Origin: Siphonodentalium dalli
Taxonomy: Eukaryota > Mollusca > Scaphopoda > Gadilida > Siphonodentaliidae
Length of the DNA: 64,000 bases
Assembly: GCA_032622095.1 (NCBI GenBank)
Contig: CP136063.1
Span: forward strand, 178,105,956-178,169,955
Reading direction: 5' to 3'
Within the stretch, counting starts at the first letter, position 1, and the number at the start of each line of letters is the position of its first letter. Positions 25,056 through 35,878 of this stretch are shown here, one piece after another. Made by a program: the position numbers and the translations under genes. The notes under the pieces were generated by a model. That model ran no database searches, was not told the origin of the DNA, and saw only the letters and a program-made list of their open reading frames with translations.

Positions 25056-25333
25056 TAATTGATGTTTTTGTTTTTAAATTAATGGTTATATTTTTCATGT
25101 ATTAAGGTTAAAACTGGTGCATTAAAGTGAATACCAGTCAAAAATTATTAACTGGTTGTACAATTGCTACAAGAGACTTTTTTTATTAATTCTTAGTACC
25201 AACATTGCAGAGATAAGAAAGAATTGGTATAAGCTGCTCAAATGTTTGGAAGTTTGGAGAACTACATGGATTATTTAGGGCATTACTGTAAATGCATATT
25301 GAATTTGTGCTAAAAGTTATTTTCATTTCTAGG

Positions 25334-25896
25334 ATGAATGACGTCATGAAAAGAGCAGGTGCCTACACATGGTGTGTCCATAGAGCGCTGCACATGTCTC
25401 TCTGTCGTGTAACACCCAACAGCAACCAAAACCTCAATGAGATAAACATACAAATGCTTTCTCAAAACCTAGAACGCCAAATATTCAAATCAAAATCAGG
25501 GAGCTACAGTGAAACAAAATTGCCTCCAGCATCATTAAGCAAGATTAAATCTCATCTGAAAATGTTTGATCTGTGGGACAAGGTTTCAGAAACTCAACCG
25601 GCTGTTGACTTTAAACTGCCGAAATTGTCCGGAGAGAATATCGACGAACATTTCAGGTATATTGCCTCTAAGCAATCAGGAGAGTATAAAAATTTGGCTG
25701 ACAGTCTAAGTATTTGTGATCTTCCTCCAATGCCAGAGTGTTGGAGTTATGTAAATGGTTGGACAAGGTATGATGCAGATGGCTCATCGACCGTTGTTGA
25801 TTACCCGGAGGATGCAGCAGTTGTGTTTGATATAGAGTACCTTGTGAAGGATGGACCTTTTCCTACACTTGCAACTGCAGCTTCTGAAAAGCACTG
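25334..25896 (+). CDS. POLG: POLG exon 1: targeting peptide and Exo I motif
   Basis: DNA polymerase gamma catalytic subunit replicates and proofreads mitochondrial DNA in the matrix. The exon follows the acceptor 'tttcatttctag', with ATG one base later, so an upstream 5' UTR exon is implied. The first ~25 residues (MNDVMKRAGAYTWCVHRALH...) are basic with one early acid, consistent with a mitochondrial presequence; a second in-frame Met is at residue 5. Then come the family's IQML motif, 'HFRYIASKQS' and 'GWTRYDADG'. The Exo I motif FDIE near the end holds the catalytic Asp and Glu. The donor is CACTG|GTGAGT, leaving a split Trp codon. Recognition is firm; the start is probable. Confidence 0.92.
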
Positions 25897-25979
25897 GTGA
25901 GTATAGACAGTTAAAACCCTTCGATGTGGTGTGTGACTTGCACGATCTGAATGTATCTCATCGTTTCAAGTTTTAAAAT

Positions 25980-26501
25980 CAAGGACTGGCCCAGAGGTTT
26001 CAAAATTGAGAGTAGTCACTTCTCTTTGTTTGGTTATTAGGGAGAAACAGAGAGCAAATTACTTTTGAAATTTTGATTAGCAAATGACCTCACATTGACC
26101 TGATTAGATAGTATTGTTTTAAAATCATATAAAATTCATACCAAATTGCATAGCTATTATCCAAATTTGGGTAGCAAATTGCAATGCGATACCAGTTAAT
26201 TTGCTCCCTGGGGAGAAGTGGTGGAATGTTATCAGGGAAAAGTAACAATGGCTTCAATTTACACCCCAACATCACTCTTCTATGATCAAATGAGTATCAT
26301 GCAACACAAGAGCCAATTTATTAAACCAGTATAGTGAGTAAGAACACCATAATAATCAGCAAATATACTTTAAATATGTTGTTGGGACATATGCATACTG
26401 GTATATCAGAGAGAAGTCACTTCTCCCTAGGACAAAAATAGGGAGAAGTGGAACATTTTATGGAGAAGATGTCTCCAAAGTCGCCCCCAGGCTGGTCCCT
26501 G
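25980..26501. mobile_element. hAT-like MITE in POLG intron 1
   Basis: The ends CAAGGACTGGCCC and GGGCTGGTCCCTG-like right end are inverted. Internal words such as 'gggagaagt' and 'actggtatat' are shared with the better copy at 35879-36438. The flanking 8 bp (tttaaaat and attagaat) agree only partly, as for an old target duplication. Confidence 0.6.
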
Positions 26502-27479
26502 ATTAGAATACAACGTCGACTGTGCCTGCAGAAAAGAATCCAGGTGAGCAAATCATCAACACAGACTTTTTTTAATTTTCAGTGTTATTTGTAAGAATTT
26601 TTTTTTTTTTTACAGACATCCACATATGGAATATATTCATTCTGAATATATGCTCCTGGCAGCACAAATATAACTGGACACAATTATCACATTACTGTAG
26701 GTATTGGGAGTGATAATGAAGAGTTGGGTAGTATTTTTAATAAAAAATGATCCTGACATCAATCAGCCGTGGTCTCAATGGAACCCCGTCTTAAAACACA
26801 AACTTCTGGTGTATATAATGCTGATCGGGGATTGAACAGTTTTACTATGATCAGAGATGATTTTTTTGTTTTTTGTTTTTGCATTTATTAAAGGGTTGAG
26901 GTTTGGACCAGGGGAAACATCACTATTATTTTTAGGCCTAAATGACATATAAGACATGGTATCACTCATGAAAACAATTCTGATTATTCAAGAACAGATA
27001 TATGGAGAAATTCATGGAATATAAAGCTGTTGGCAGTGTCGCTGACACTCTAGATGCTGTAAATGTGTAGCCTCAGTAGGGGTGCCACGATTAATCGTAT
27101 AATTGATGAACCGTTGATAAAGCCGATAATCGATTACCATTTCCGTCTCGATTAATCTCCGTTATTTGTTTCGGACTTCGGAAAGTGTCGGGTATTATTG
27201 AATACCTTGTTTTTTTTACACAGTTTAATCTTCAACCGAAGGTTTAACAACCTTTGATCGTGCATCAGAGAGATTCCGACAACATGAGTATACATAGATG
27301 TTACTAGTACAGGCTATCACTTATCGTGTGGTGACTGCTGTATGAAACTCACTATTATCAATTACTTAACTTGTTCTGAGTTCTGAAATTTTTGGGTTGG
27401 AGGGGGGGGGCACCTTTGTGATTGTTACCCACACTCTGGAAGTTTGCTGAAACTTATAGTAACATTAGATTCCTTTTTT
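26502..27479. other. POLG intron 1, unclassified part
   Basis: AT-rich with runs of T and G. Near 27085-27150 there is a 'cgattaatcg'-rich stretch typical of an old TE edge. No exon is recognised. Confidence 0.4.
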
Positions 27480-28115
27480 ATACCCCCACTTTCGAAGAAA
27501 ATGTCCGTCCGTCCGTCTGTCCGACCTCATAACTCGAACAACTATGAACCGATTTCAATAATGTTTTGTATGCAATCTCCTTAGGACCGCCTCTCCGCAT
27601 GATGCTAATTGCGGTGCGGTCCGACTTTCTTTTTTTAAGTTACGCCTTACTTTTCGACTTATTTTGACTTAGAAAATTCTGTCCGACTTAATAACTTTAA
27701 CAAATATGAACCGATTTCAATAATTTTTGGTATACATGCTTCTCACAACACCCTCTTTACATGATGCGGCTCAGGGTTGGCTCGGACTGTTTTTCCTAAC
27801 ATTACACTTCATTTTCGACTTATTTTGACTTAGAAAATTTTGGGATTTTTTGTGTGTGGATGCTATCAAGTTAGGAAACACTCGACAAAAGCCATCTTAG
27901 ATGTTAAGGTTGCGTTTCATTTTCTACCCTTTTTTGGGTTTCTGCAATCATTCGAACAAATATGAACCAATTTAAATATTTTTTTCTGTACAAGCTTCTT
28001 GCGACACCATATCGATATTATTTATCCAATTTTCTTTTTTGTTGAGTTTACGGATAATGCGGATTGAATTTGCCACGGTGGGGGTATGCTAGCAAGCGAG
28101 TACACACCTCTTGTT
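27480..28115 (+). mobile_element. Head-and-hairpin minisatellite element
   Basis: The head ATACCCCCAC is followed by GTCCGTCCGTC and about three core copies with 'atgaaccgatttcaataat'. Near the end GTGGGGGTAT is the exact inverse of the head, followed by a short hairpin region and the tail 'cctcttgtt' in a T run. A foreign 3' end ('actcgacaaaagccatctta') lies inside at about 27884-27905, so it may be composite. Confidence 0.7.
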
Positions 28116-28465
28116 TTTTTTGGAACCGCCGGCGGTCCATCATGCATTCCTACTTTTATTGTTTGTATGTTTGGCTATTCATAACACTGAAATTAATGGC
28201 TATGTCCATCCTAATGAACTCACAATTATTATAACCATGACATCACCGAGAAATGTGCTGGTTTTGAATACATTGTGCTCATTAGTCATTACCGGTGGTT
28301 TATGGTGCACATTATTAACGTAAAAATTACATCAGCCGAGTTTCTGAAGGTATAAAACTAAATCTACACATCATCTCGCACACAGAAACTCGTTTTAAAC
28401 ATCAGATTGTATACTCGAATCGACGATGTGAGATGTTGTGTACATGAATCCCACTAATGAATACT

Positions 28466-28675
28466 ATAATGCCCTATAGAATCGACTCCTTAACCACAGC
28501 AGAAATATGGGTAATTTTTCAGGATTTAGTCGGAATATGGCTTGTTGCTGCATTCATCGGAAAGCTCTCAGTGATAACTTTCCGATGAAAGGGCAACAAG
28601 CCATATTTCCGACTAAATCCTGAAAAATTACCCATAATTCTGCTGTGGTTAAGGAGTCGATTATTTATGACATTA
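28466..28675. mobile_element. Palindromic pogo-type MITE in POLG intron 1
   Basis: A full inverted copy of the CAGTAATGCCC family with slightly eroded ends. It lies 120 bp before exon 2 and would form a hairpin of about 100 bp in the POLG pre-mRNA. Confidence 0.75.
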
Positions 28676-28795
28676 GCAGAGCCGCATTACTGTATGTGCT
28701 GAAAGCTCCATTAGTTATTACATAACTCATTTATATGAAATCTACTAAGATGTAATGAAGAGACCACAACATGTTTTGTTCACTTCTGTTTTCAG

Positions 28796-28982
28796 GTATT
28801 CATGGTGCAGCAGCAATCTGATTGGTCAGAAATATCGATGGAACATACAACCAGAGCTGAAGGACCTGATTCCTCTTGAAACCAAGAAGAATTCCATCAG
28901 CCAATCAAACATCAAGCGTCTCATCATTGCGCACAATGCATCTTTTGATAGGTCATTTGTAAAAGAACAGTATTTGGTTCAG
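28796..28982 (+). CDS. POLG: POLG exon 2: Exo II motif
   Basis: The acceptor is 'tctgttttcag'; the first base completes the Trp codon split by intron 1, giving HWYSWCSS. The exon encodes the middle of the exonuclease domain and contains HNASFDR, the Exo II motif with the second catalytic Asp, followed by the conserved 'KEQYLVQ'. The donor is CAG|GTTGGT in phase 0. Length is 187 bp. Confidence 0.93.
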
Positions 28983-29169
28983 GTTGGTATAAAAATAACC
29001 TCAAATTGCTTGCTACACAATCATGTAATTCTGATGAAGAAATTGCTCATTTCATATATTTGTTTTGTTTTAAATAGCAGTTAAAGATACACTAAGCGTT
29101 GTCAGTGGATATTGATTTTAAAATAGTCACATTATATATTATATTGTAGACAAATACAGAATGTGTAGC

Positions 29170-29296
29170 TAGTGTCGTCGCTTAAACTGTTTATGTCCAT
29201 GAGGGGGATTTGTGCATCTGTTGGGCGAGGCTCTGCCGAGTCCAATAGATGCCAAATCCCCCGAGCGGACATAAACAGTTTAAGCGATAACATTAC
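29170..29296. mobile_element. Palindromic MITE in POLG intron 2
   Basis: The arms 'cgcttaaactgtttatgtcc' and its inverse surround a GC-richer centre with a second small hairpin. About 125 bp in all. Confidence 0.8.
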
Positions 29297-29569
29297 CTAC
29301 ATATCTTATTTATCCATCGCACAAAACTTGTCTTTTGTGAAGTAAATCTGTCATTTTCCTCAGCTTTACATTCGTTACTTCCATGACGCCCTTACATTTG
29401 TTAGGTCAAGCAAACTAATTAGCGTTCATGATGTGCAAAAACCAGAGTGCAGCCTAGAGCGAAATAGGTTATTGTTTTTTTTTATAGTTATTCCAAGCTG
29501 GACTTGTACTAATGATTTATAGATGTTTTAGAATGATAACCAGACTTGTTTACTTTGAAAATCAGAAAT

Positions 29570-29640
29570 AGGGAGATTCACCTTCATAAATAGGGAGATT
29601 TGGGTAAAAATAGGGAGATTTTATCTTTGATGGTAAATTA
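29570..29640 (+). repeat. 'aaatagggagatt' repeats, possible hAT subterminal motifs
   Basis: Three copies of 'aaatagggagatt' lie downstream of the hAT transposase exon. A related 'aaaatcgggag' cluster is at 31775-31865 on its other side. The pair may mark the ends of the transposon carrying that exon. Confidence 0.45.
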
Positions 29641-29704
29641 CTAAAACATCACGTATAGAATGGAATTTATGGGCTACAATAAATAAAGAATAAGTTATTA
29701 TCAT

Positions 29705-29720
29705 TTGATATTTTATTTTA
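29705..29720 (-). terminator. Possible polyadenylation signal of the hAT exon
   Basis: AATAAA on the minus strand about 140 bp after the transposase stop codon. Confidence 0.4.
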
Positions 29721-29852
29721 ACTTAAAAATCAGTAACAATATATTACAACATTAACAAAATAAATTAACAATGTTCTTCACATTCACAGCTTACTTCTCA
29801 CATTCTGAAGAATGCTCTTTCACATAAGATTTGAGGGCTGATTTTGAAAGTT

Positions 29853-30511
29853 TTAGCACATCCTGTGATGGCTGGTATAATTAAAGCGATCACCATTGTT
29901 GTTTAACTCTGATCTAAAGCTTGTCTGTATCTTTTTACAAATTGAGAAAACACGTTCGCTGTCAGCATTACTGTTTGGAATAGATAACACAGTTTTAACA
30001 ACTAGTCCTAGGTGTGGAAATCTCAACAGTCCTGTGCTAGTAACTTTGGTCAATATATTCATCAAATACTCGTCGCATCGTTCATCTTCATAGTTGAACT
30101 TGAGAAGATTTACTGCAGTTTTGTAATCGATTAATTCGTCTGCGAGATCGTCGAATTGTTCATCTGTCTGAATTAGCCCAGAGCGTTTTGACAAACTAAT
30201 CGACGATGAATCCGTAACATGGTCCCTTACTTCTTCCTTTGGATTCAGAATTTTCAAGTCATCAAATACGTGTTCATCAAAGGGGAATTTCTGAATCATT
30301 TTATCGACAATTGCCTGACAAAGCGTACGCGCACTGTCATAGAATGTTTTCACTTCGCTGGGGCTTATTTGACCTTTGACCTCCTCGATGTATGCGCGCG
30401 CTGTCATGCCAACTGCGAGACTATTATCCGGAAGTTTATTTTCTTTTAACCCATATGGTACCGACGTGATAGTGTCACTGGCTTTTATAACGATGGTTTT
30501 CACAAACTTTC
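29853..30511 (-). CDS. hAT transposase C-terminal exon
   Basis: On the minus strand an acceptor 'ctttcctag' at 30512 opens a 219-codon exon that ends at a stop at 29853-29855. An AATAAA signal follows at about 29711-29716. The C-terminal part has 'LSIPNSNADSERVFS', the dimerisation motif of hAT transposases. No stop interrupts the exon. The upstream exons with the BED finger and catalytic RNase H-like core were not found in the window, so the gene is partial or lost. It could be a decayed transposon or a host gene derived from one; it lies antisense in POLG intron 2. Confidence 0.8.
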
Positions 30512-30741
30512 CTAGGAAAGAAAAATGTGTTTCGTTATATAGTCACACATAAGCTTGTAAGGAAATCCGCCGTTTATGATATTGACAAATACAGCTCAGT
30601 TTCCACTTACTCTTTCGTCACATTCACAAAAGAATCAAAGCCGACATGAAAACGAGTGTCGCTGGTAGGATTAGTCTAAATTGATTTATTGCACCCGCAT
30701 GGCTTCACTGCATGTGGTCAGCCGCTAGCTAATTGATTTTT

Positions 30742-31704
30742 ATACGCCCTTTTGAAAAAAAGGCCGTATTATAGTATTGGTCTGTCCGTCCGTCTGTCCG
30801 TCCGTCCGGGCGTCCGTTAACCTGTTGTCCGGATGATAACTTTAGTTAGAGTGAACCAAAATTAGTAAAATTTGGTATGTGGGTTTATTAGCCGAAAAGT
30901 AAGTTCAAGTTCGAATTTGGGTTCCGCCCGCCAATTTTCACCGGAGTTATGCCCCTTATTTAACGTTTTTTGACTTAGAAAATCCTTGAAATTTGTTGTC
31001 CGGATGATAACTTTAGTATAGTTTATCGGAATGAATCCAAATTTGGTATATTACTTTCTCCCACCAAAACACAGGTCAAGTTCGAACTTGGGTTCTGTCC
31101 GACCATTTTTGGCAGAGTTATGCCCCTTTTTCGACTCAGAAAATTCAGTTTTTCTTATGTTTTTTGGTTTCCGGATGATAACTCAATTTTGGAATGTTTA
31201 TATGCAAAACCCGTTTTTTTGTGGATTACATATATTAAAATACAGCTCAAGTCCGAATTTCGTTTTAATTCGATAATTTTTGCGAGAGTTATGGCCCCTT
31301 TTTTGACGTAATTTGACTTAGAAAATCCCTGAAATTTGTTGTCCGGATGATAACTTTAGTTAGAGTGAACCGATTTCAATCAAATTTGGTATGTGGGTTT
31401 ATAAGGAGAAAAGACAGCTCAAGTTCGAATTTGGGTTCCGTCCACCAATTTTCACCGGAGTTATGCCCCTTATTTGACGTAATTTGACTTAGAAAATCCC
31501 TGAAATTTGTTGTCCGGATGATAACTTTACTAGAGCTTATCGGATTCAATGATAATTTGGTATATTACTTTCTCCCACCAAAACACAGGTCAAGTTCAAA
31601 TTTGAGTTTCGTCCGCCAATTTTTACCAGAGTTATGCCCCTTTTTTACCAGTTTCCGCCGACCCAAGAGAGGGCGTATATTGCACGCCCAGCGTAGCTCT
31701 TGTT
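30742..31704 (+). mobile_element. Head-and-hairpin minisatellite element
   Basis: The palindromic head ATACGCCCTTTTG...GGCCGTAT is followed by GTCC repeats. About five core copies of ~175-190 bp follow ('ccggatgataactttagt', 'gttcgaatttgggttcc', 'gagttatgcccctt'). Near the end AGGGCGTAT is the inverse of the head, then the hairpin ACGCCCAGCGT and the tail 'agctcttgtt'. Frames inside are not genes. Confidence 0.85.
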
Positions 31705-32761
31705 GCGCCTGTGTTTGTCGCCACAGGGACAGTCTACTATTAATCACTGTACATTATTTTTTTAATCTGGTATAGACATTTGAAATCGGGAGATTCTGTT
31801 TCCGGATCGGGAGCGCGGGAAAAGACGATTAAAATCGGGAGTCTCCCGCGAAAATCGGGAGGGTAAACACATATCCGTTTACAAATTTTGTATCAATTGC
31901 AGTGAATTATGGATGATATAAATGTCCCAAAATCACAACAACGACATTTAGGTCGGTTGATGTCGCTAGATATCTGCGCAATTTGCATATGCAATTACGT
32001 CATGAAAGTAGTACTAACCTAGTAAAGCTAGGTTGCCCTAATAAAGCTACATTGACATAATAATGTAATGTTTATTAGGCAGGCTTTATGTAGGCAATAG
32101 AGGTAGTGAGCGGCGGATACATTTTGTTCTTATACCAATCATAAATATTGCATAAATTGCATGTTATTGTCATGTTAGTACTCTGTGTTATGTAAACAAA
32201 CACCATGTTATGTAAACAAACAGTATACAAAGAGTATGCAATAAGCATAACACTCAATGCCGGGGAGACCCAAATAGAGAACTTTGGTTAGAAATGCCAC
32301 AATGCAAGTTGTTTACAACATACCAGGATAGTGTTTGCTAATCTTTGCCTCTCAAGATTTAGGTGTTGAATGGGTCACCGTGAATCAATCTCCCAAAAGT
32401 ATTGCCACGGTGTTCAGTGTTATTTCTAAATTATAACATATAATGAAGGCCACCAATGCCTTTAATTGTACATGTAGTAGGTTCTTTTCTAGTAACCTCA
32501 GATAAATTTTTGGAAAAATCAAGAAATCGCAAGATAAAATATGTCTACTGACCAGAATACAATGATAAAGGTCAAATTTTGATTTTATCCCATTTTTGCC
32601 AGAGTTGTGGGACCTTTGTAACTTACTGGTAGTGAAATGTGGAACAAAATAATGGGCATATTATGTCAAGACTCAGGGCTTTTGTTAGTGCATTACTACA
32701 CTTACACTTCATAAATTGTCATGATTCAGTCTGCTGTTATTATAGGCAAGCCTTGAAATAA
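31705..32761. other. POLG intron 2, unclassified part
   Basis: It contains the 'cgggag' cluster (31775-31865) and AT-rich sequence. No exon is recognised. Confidence 0.4.
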
Positions 32762-32862
32762 TAAGCAAGCCTTGAGGTCCCCAGAGGGTGAGTTTAGTGA
32801 TGCTACCCCACACAGCGGGCTAGCATCACCACACTCACCCTCTGGGGACCTCATTTTGCTTA
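32762..32862. mobile_element. Palindromic MITE, 'gaggtcccc' family
   Basis: The arms 'gcaagccttgaggtccccag' and its inverse fold around 'ccacacagcgggc'. It lies in a dispersed repeat whose continuation (32863-32948 plus 34957-35062) matches 22347-22545. Confidence 0.8.
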
Positions 32863-33129
32863 GGCCTCATCTTCTGGGTAGTATCTATAGCCTCAAATTA
32901 ACATTGTTTTAAGTTACTTTTACCCTTCTGTTCAGTTTCTATATCTCATAAGGCCTAAAAAAAAAGACGGTTTGAAAGCGCCGAGTCTAAACTTTTTATT
33001 GCGATCGAAAAACTGATTTAAAAAAAATAATGGTACCTGTTAATTTTTCACGCATTTAACAGAGATAAAAGCACGGCGGTCGCTTCCAGTGGAAATACCC
33101 ACATGCTATAAATAGATACGTATCTCCCA

Positions 33130-33516
33130 TTGAAAACAGCCGGTGCTTTGGAAAGTAAACAGAATTCACACCACAACAGCAGCATTAAATGGCTAGCTAC
33201 CTCCGTAGGCCAGCACGTTGTTGTGGCTTTCTATCTGGACGAATGTGTCCACTGCGGAAGCAAAATAGAGATCAGATCGATAGACAACGAAGCCAAAATT
33301 GAAGAACTCTTCTTTTTAATTAAGACTGACTTCAGTAAGGTTAAAGTGAGGTGCCGTACATTGGCTGAGTCAGCGCCATTCGACATAAATGTTGAAATGA
33401 AAGTTAAGGAGTTGTCAGCATTCAACATAAACCATATCGAGTTTGTTTGCGGTGATAGAGAGATCGTGGACAACAGATCGAACATGACAAATCACCACAC
33501 AGCGGAATGCATTTGA
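33130..33516 (+). CDS. Hypothetical 128-codon ORF within PIF-like element
   Basis: An uninterrupted frame that starts ATGAAAACAGCCGG and ends TGA. It has mixed composition with several Cys and His (including CVHCGS near residue 42 and a C-terminal HH...C). It is not recognisably a Myb-like or DDE protein. No splice sites are obvious. Codon usage looks more protein-like than the surrounding AT-rich DNA. It may be a captured host fragment or an accessory gene of the element. Confidence 0.4.
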   Translation: MKTAGALESKQNSHHNSSIKWLATSVGQHVVVAFYLDECVHCGSKIEIRSIDNEAKIEELFFLIKTDFSKVKVRCRTLAESAPFDINVEMKVKELSAFNINHIEFVCGDREIVDNRSNMTNHHTAECI

Positions 33517-33756
33517 TATTCTTATGAAGAAAGAAATATATATCATCTGTAACTATGAATCTGAGTTTCTTGTTTCTATATCCCATGGGTTGACCACTGT
33601 GAGACTAAGAAGTCCATAATGTGGGCTCATATCAAGTATTATACACGTATTGTTAAAAATAAAGTAAAATAAAAATATTTATTAAAAAAAAAAGTTTTGC
33701 CTGCCTACCATCCCTATTTTTTCCCAGGTCATTAGCGGAAACAAACGTCTTTTTTT

Positions 33757-34949
33757 AGTCGAGTTTTTCAAAAACTCGACTTATGGTTTGACGAGGGACG
33801 GTTGGCGGGTGGGCGGCGGGTGGGTGGACCTAAAAAATGCCTTATAACTTTGACATTTGTGAACGGATTCAAAACAATTTTGGTATGTCAGTTGCTCCCG
33901 ATGACTATTTACTGCCTGTAGAAAATGGGTCACGTCCGAACTTTTTTTACAAGAGTTATCCATCTTATATGTTTTTTAGTTAAGTTTTTCACCGTTAGCG
34001 CGAGAACTCACGCAAATATTAACCAATTTCAACAATATTTGGTATATGAGACTCTTGCAACAATATCTCGGACGAGCTCGAAAACCAGGTTTGTCCGAAT
34101 TTTTTTCCCGGAGTTATGGGTCTTAGTTTGTCTATTTTTAGCAATTTTATCACCATTAGCGCGATAACTCGATGAAATATTAACCGATTTCAACAATATT
34201 TGGTATATGAGTCTCCTGCAACAATATCTCGGACGTGTTTGAAAACCAGGTTTGTCCAAATTTTTTTCGCGGAGTTATGGGTCTTAGTTTGTCTATTTTT
34301 AGCAATTTTATCACCGTTAGCGCGATAATTCGATGAAATATTAACTGATTTCAACAATATTTGGTATATGAGTCTCCTGCAACAATATCTCGGACGAGTT
34401 CGAAAACCAGGTTTGTCTGATTTTTTTTCGCAGAGTTATGGGTCTTAGTTTGTCTATTTTTAGCAATTTTATCACCGTTAGCGCGATAAATCGATGAAAT
34501 ATTAACCGATTTCAACAAAATTTGGTATATGAGGCTCCTGCAACAATATCTCGGACGAGTTCGAAAATCAGGTTTGTCTGAATTTTTTTCGCAGAGTTAT
34601 GGGTCTTAGTTTGTCTATTTTTAGCAATGTTATCACCGTTAGCGCGATAACTCAATGAAATATTAACCAATTTAAACAATATTTGGTATATGAGTCTATT
34701 GCAACAATATCTCGGACGAGTTCGAAAACCTGGTTTGTCCGAAATTTTTTTCCGGAGTTATGTGTCTTAGTTTGTCTATTTTAATCACAATTTTATCACC
34801 GTTAGTGCGATAACTCAATGAATTATTAACAGATTCAATTGATATTTGGTATATAAGTCTATTGTAATAAGTTGTGCACCTTATTGGCAGAAGTTTGGTT
34901 CGACTGCCAAAAAACTCGACAAAAGCATCTTAGATGCGTACCCCTTGTT
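33757..34949 (+). mobile_element. Head-and-hairpin minisatellite element nested in PIF-like TIR
   Basis: The head is AGTCGAGTTTTT joined to AAAAACTCGACT, a near-perfect palindrome. The core has about six copies of ~163 bp ('tagcaattttatcaccgtta', 'caatatttggtatatgag'). Near the end 'aaaaaactcgac' repeats the head inverted, then the hairpin 'gcatcttagatgc' and the tail 'taccccttgtt'. It interrupts the T run of the host TIR, and removal restores that TIR. Confidence 0.85.
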
Positions 34950-35062
34950 TTAGGCCTAATTTGCAGAAGATAAAATGCATAATCGAGGTGACCAATGGAT
35001 GAACATCACCAACTTCAACTGGGGAACTTCAATCTGATCCTAGAACTCCCATAGCAGTTGAT

Positions 35063-35162
35063 GCCTAAGCAGCATGAGGTCCCAAGAGGAAGTTTAGTGA
35101 TGCTAGCCCACTGTGCATGATAACATCACTAATTTCACCTTTTGGGCACCTCATTCTGCAGA
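35063..35162. mobile_element. Palindromic MITE, 'gaggtcccc' family
   Basis: The arms 'aagcagcatgaggtccc' and the inverted 'gggcacctcattctgc' surround 'ccactgtgcatgataac'. It ends 70 bp before POLG exon 3. Confidence 0.7.
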
Positions 35163-35233
35163 TGTCAGACACGCTATTTCATGGCTTGGTTTATATAAAA
35201 CGTATGAACAAATCCAAATATTTTATCTTTCAG

Positions 35234-35374
35234 GGGAGAAAAACTCGATTCCTGGATACCATGTCTCTGCATATTGCTATAGCTGGGTTTACTAGCCTGC
35301 AGCGAATGATTACAATGGCAAAAAAGAATAAAAGTGAGAGCAAGATTGTCAAAGAAAAGCTGTCCAAAATGCAA
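35234..35374 (+). CDS. POLG: POLG exon 3: exonuclease domain
   Basis: The acceptor 'ttttatctttcag' is followed by GRKTRFLDTMSLHIA, matching the conserved 'RFLDTMSMHMA' segment of the family. It continues with 'GFTSLQR' and a Lys-rich stretch. The donor is CAA|GTTAGT. The 141 bp are exactly 47 codons, phase 0 at both ends. Confidence 0.93.
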
Positions 35375-35461
35375 GTTAGTATTACCGACAGTTAAAACTT
35401 TAATTGAACTATCCACATTTTCTCTTGAAAATAGCCTGCTTGGAAGAAATATAAAATAAGC

Positions 35462-35603
35462 AATCTGGTAATCACTTGCTGCGTTTTCAAACACTGTATA
35501 CTTTGGATTCAATGTTCTTAGTATTATGTGGGAATCTGGTAATCACTTGCTGCGTTTTCAAACTCTGTATACTTTGGATTCAATGTTCTTAGTATTATGT
35601 GGG
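35462..35603 (+). repeat. 70-bp tandem duplication in POLG intron 3
   Basis: Two copies of a segment beginning 'aatctggtaatcacttgctg' lie head to tail with a 70-bp shift and almost no differences, so the duplication is recent. Confidence 0.9.
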
Positions 35604-35878
35604 AAATTTTACTATGTCTAAAATGGATAAGATATATCTGCAGGGATAGGTACTCGAAATCGGTGATTTTATTGTAGTGATTGGATTTAAGGTGACGATG
35701 ACATTTGGGGTTGCTACATGAGTTGGACACCTGTCATTGCAGGTATTGGCTGTAGTCTGGTGAGAAAAAAAATCATAGACGAATCAGTATGAATGCCGGC
35801 TATATAAGCCACCATGTGGCATGCTGAAAATGCCAGATACCAGGCTACTTTTCCATTATATGAATGTAAACTTAATGA

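Larger units (their letters stand above)
32952..34956. mobile_element. PIF/Harbinger-like element with nested insertion
   Basis: The ends GGCCTAAAAAAAAAGACG and the inverted 'ttttaggcc' are flanked by TAA (32949-32951 and 34957-34959). The related uninterrupted sequence at 22425-22460 shows the empty site. The right end is split in its T run by a minisatellite element at 33757-34949. An unassigned 128-codon frame lies inside. Confidence 0.75.

Noticed and set aside
30742-31775. Several 60-85 codon frames on both strands
   Set aside because: They lie in tandem core copies of a non-coding element.
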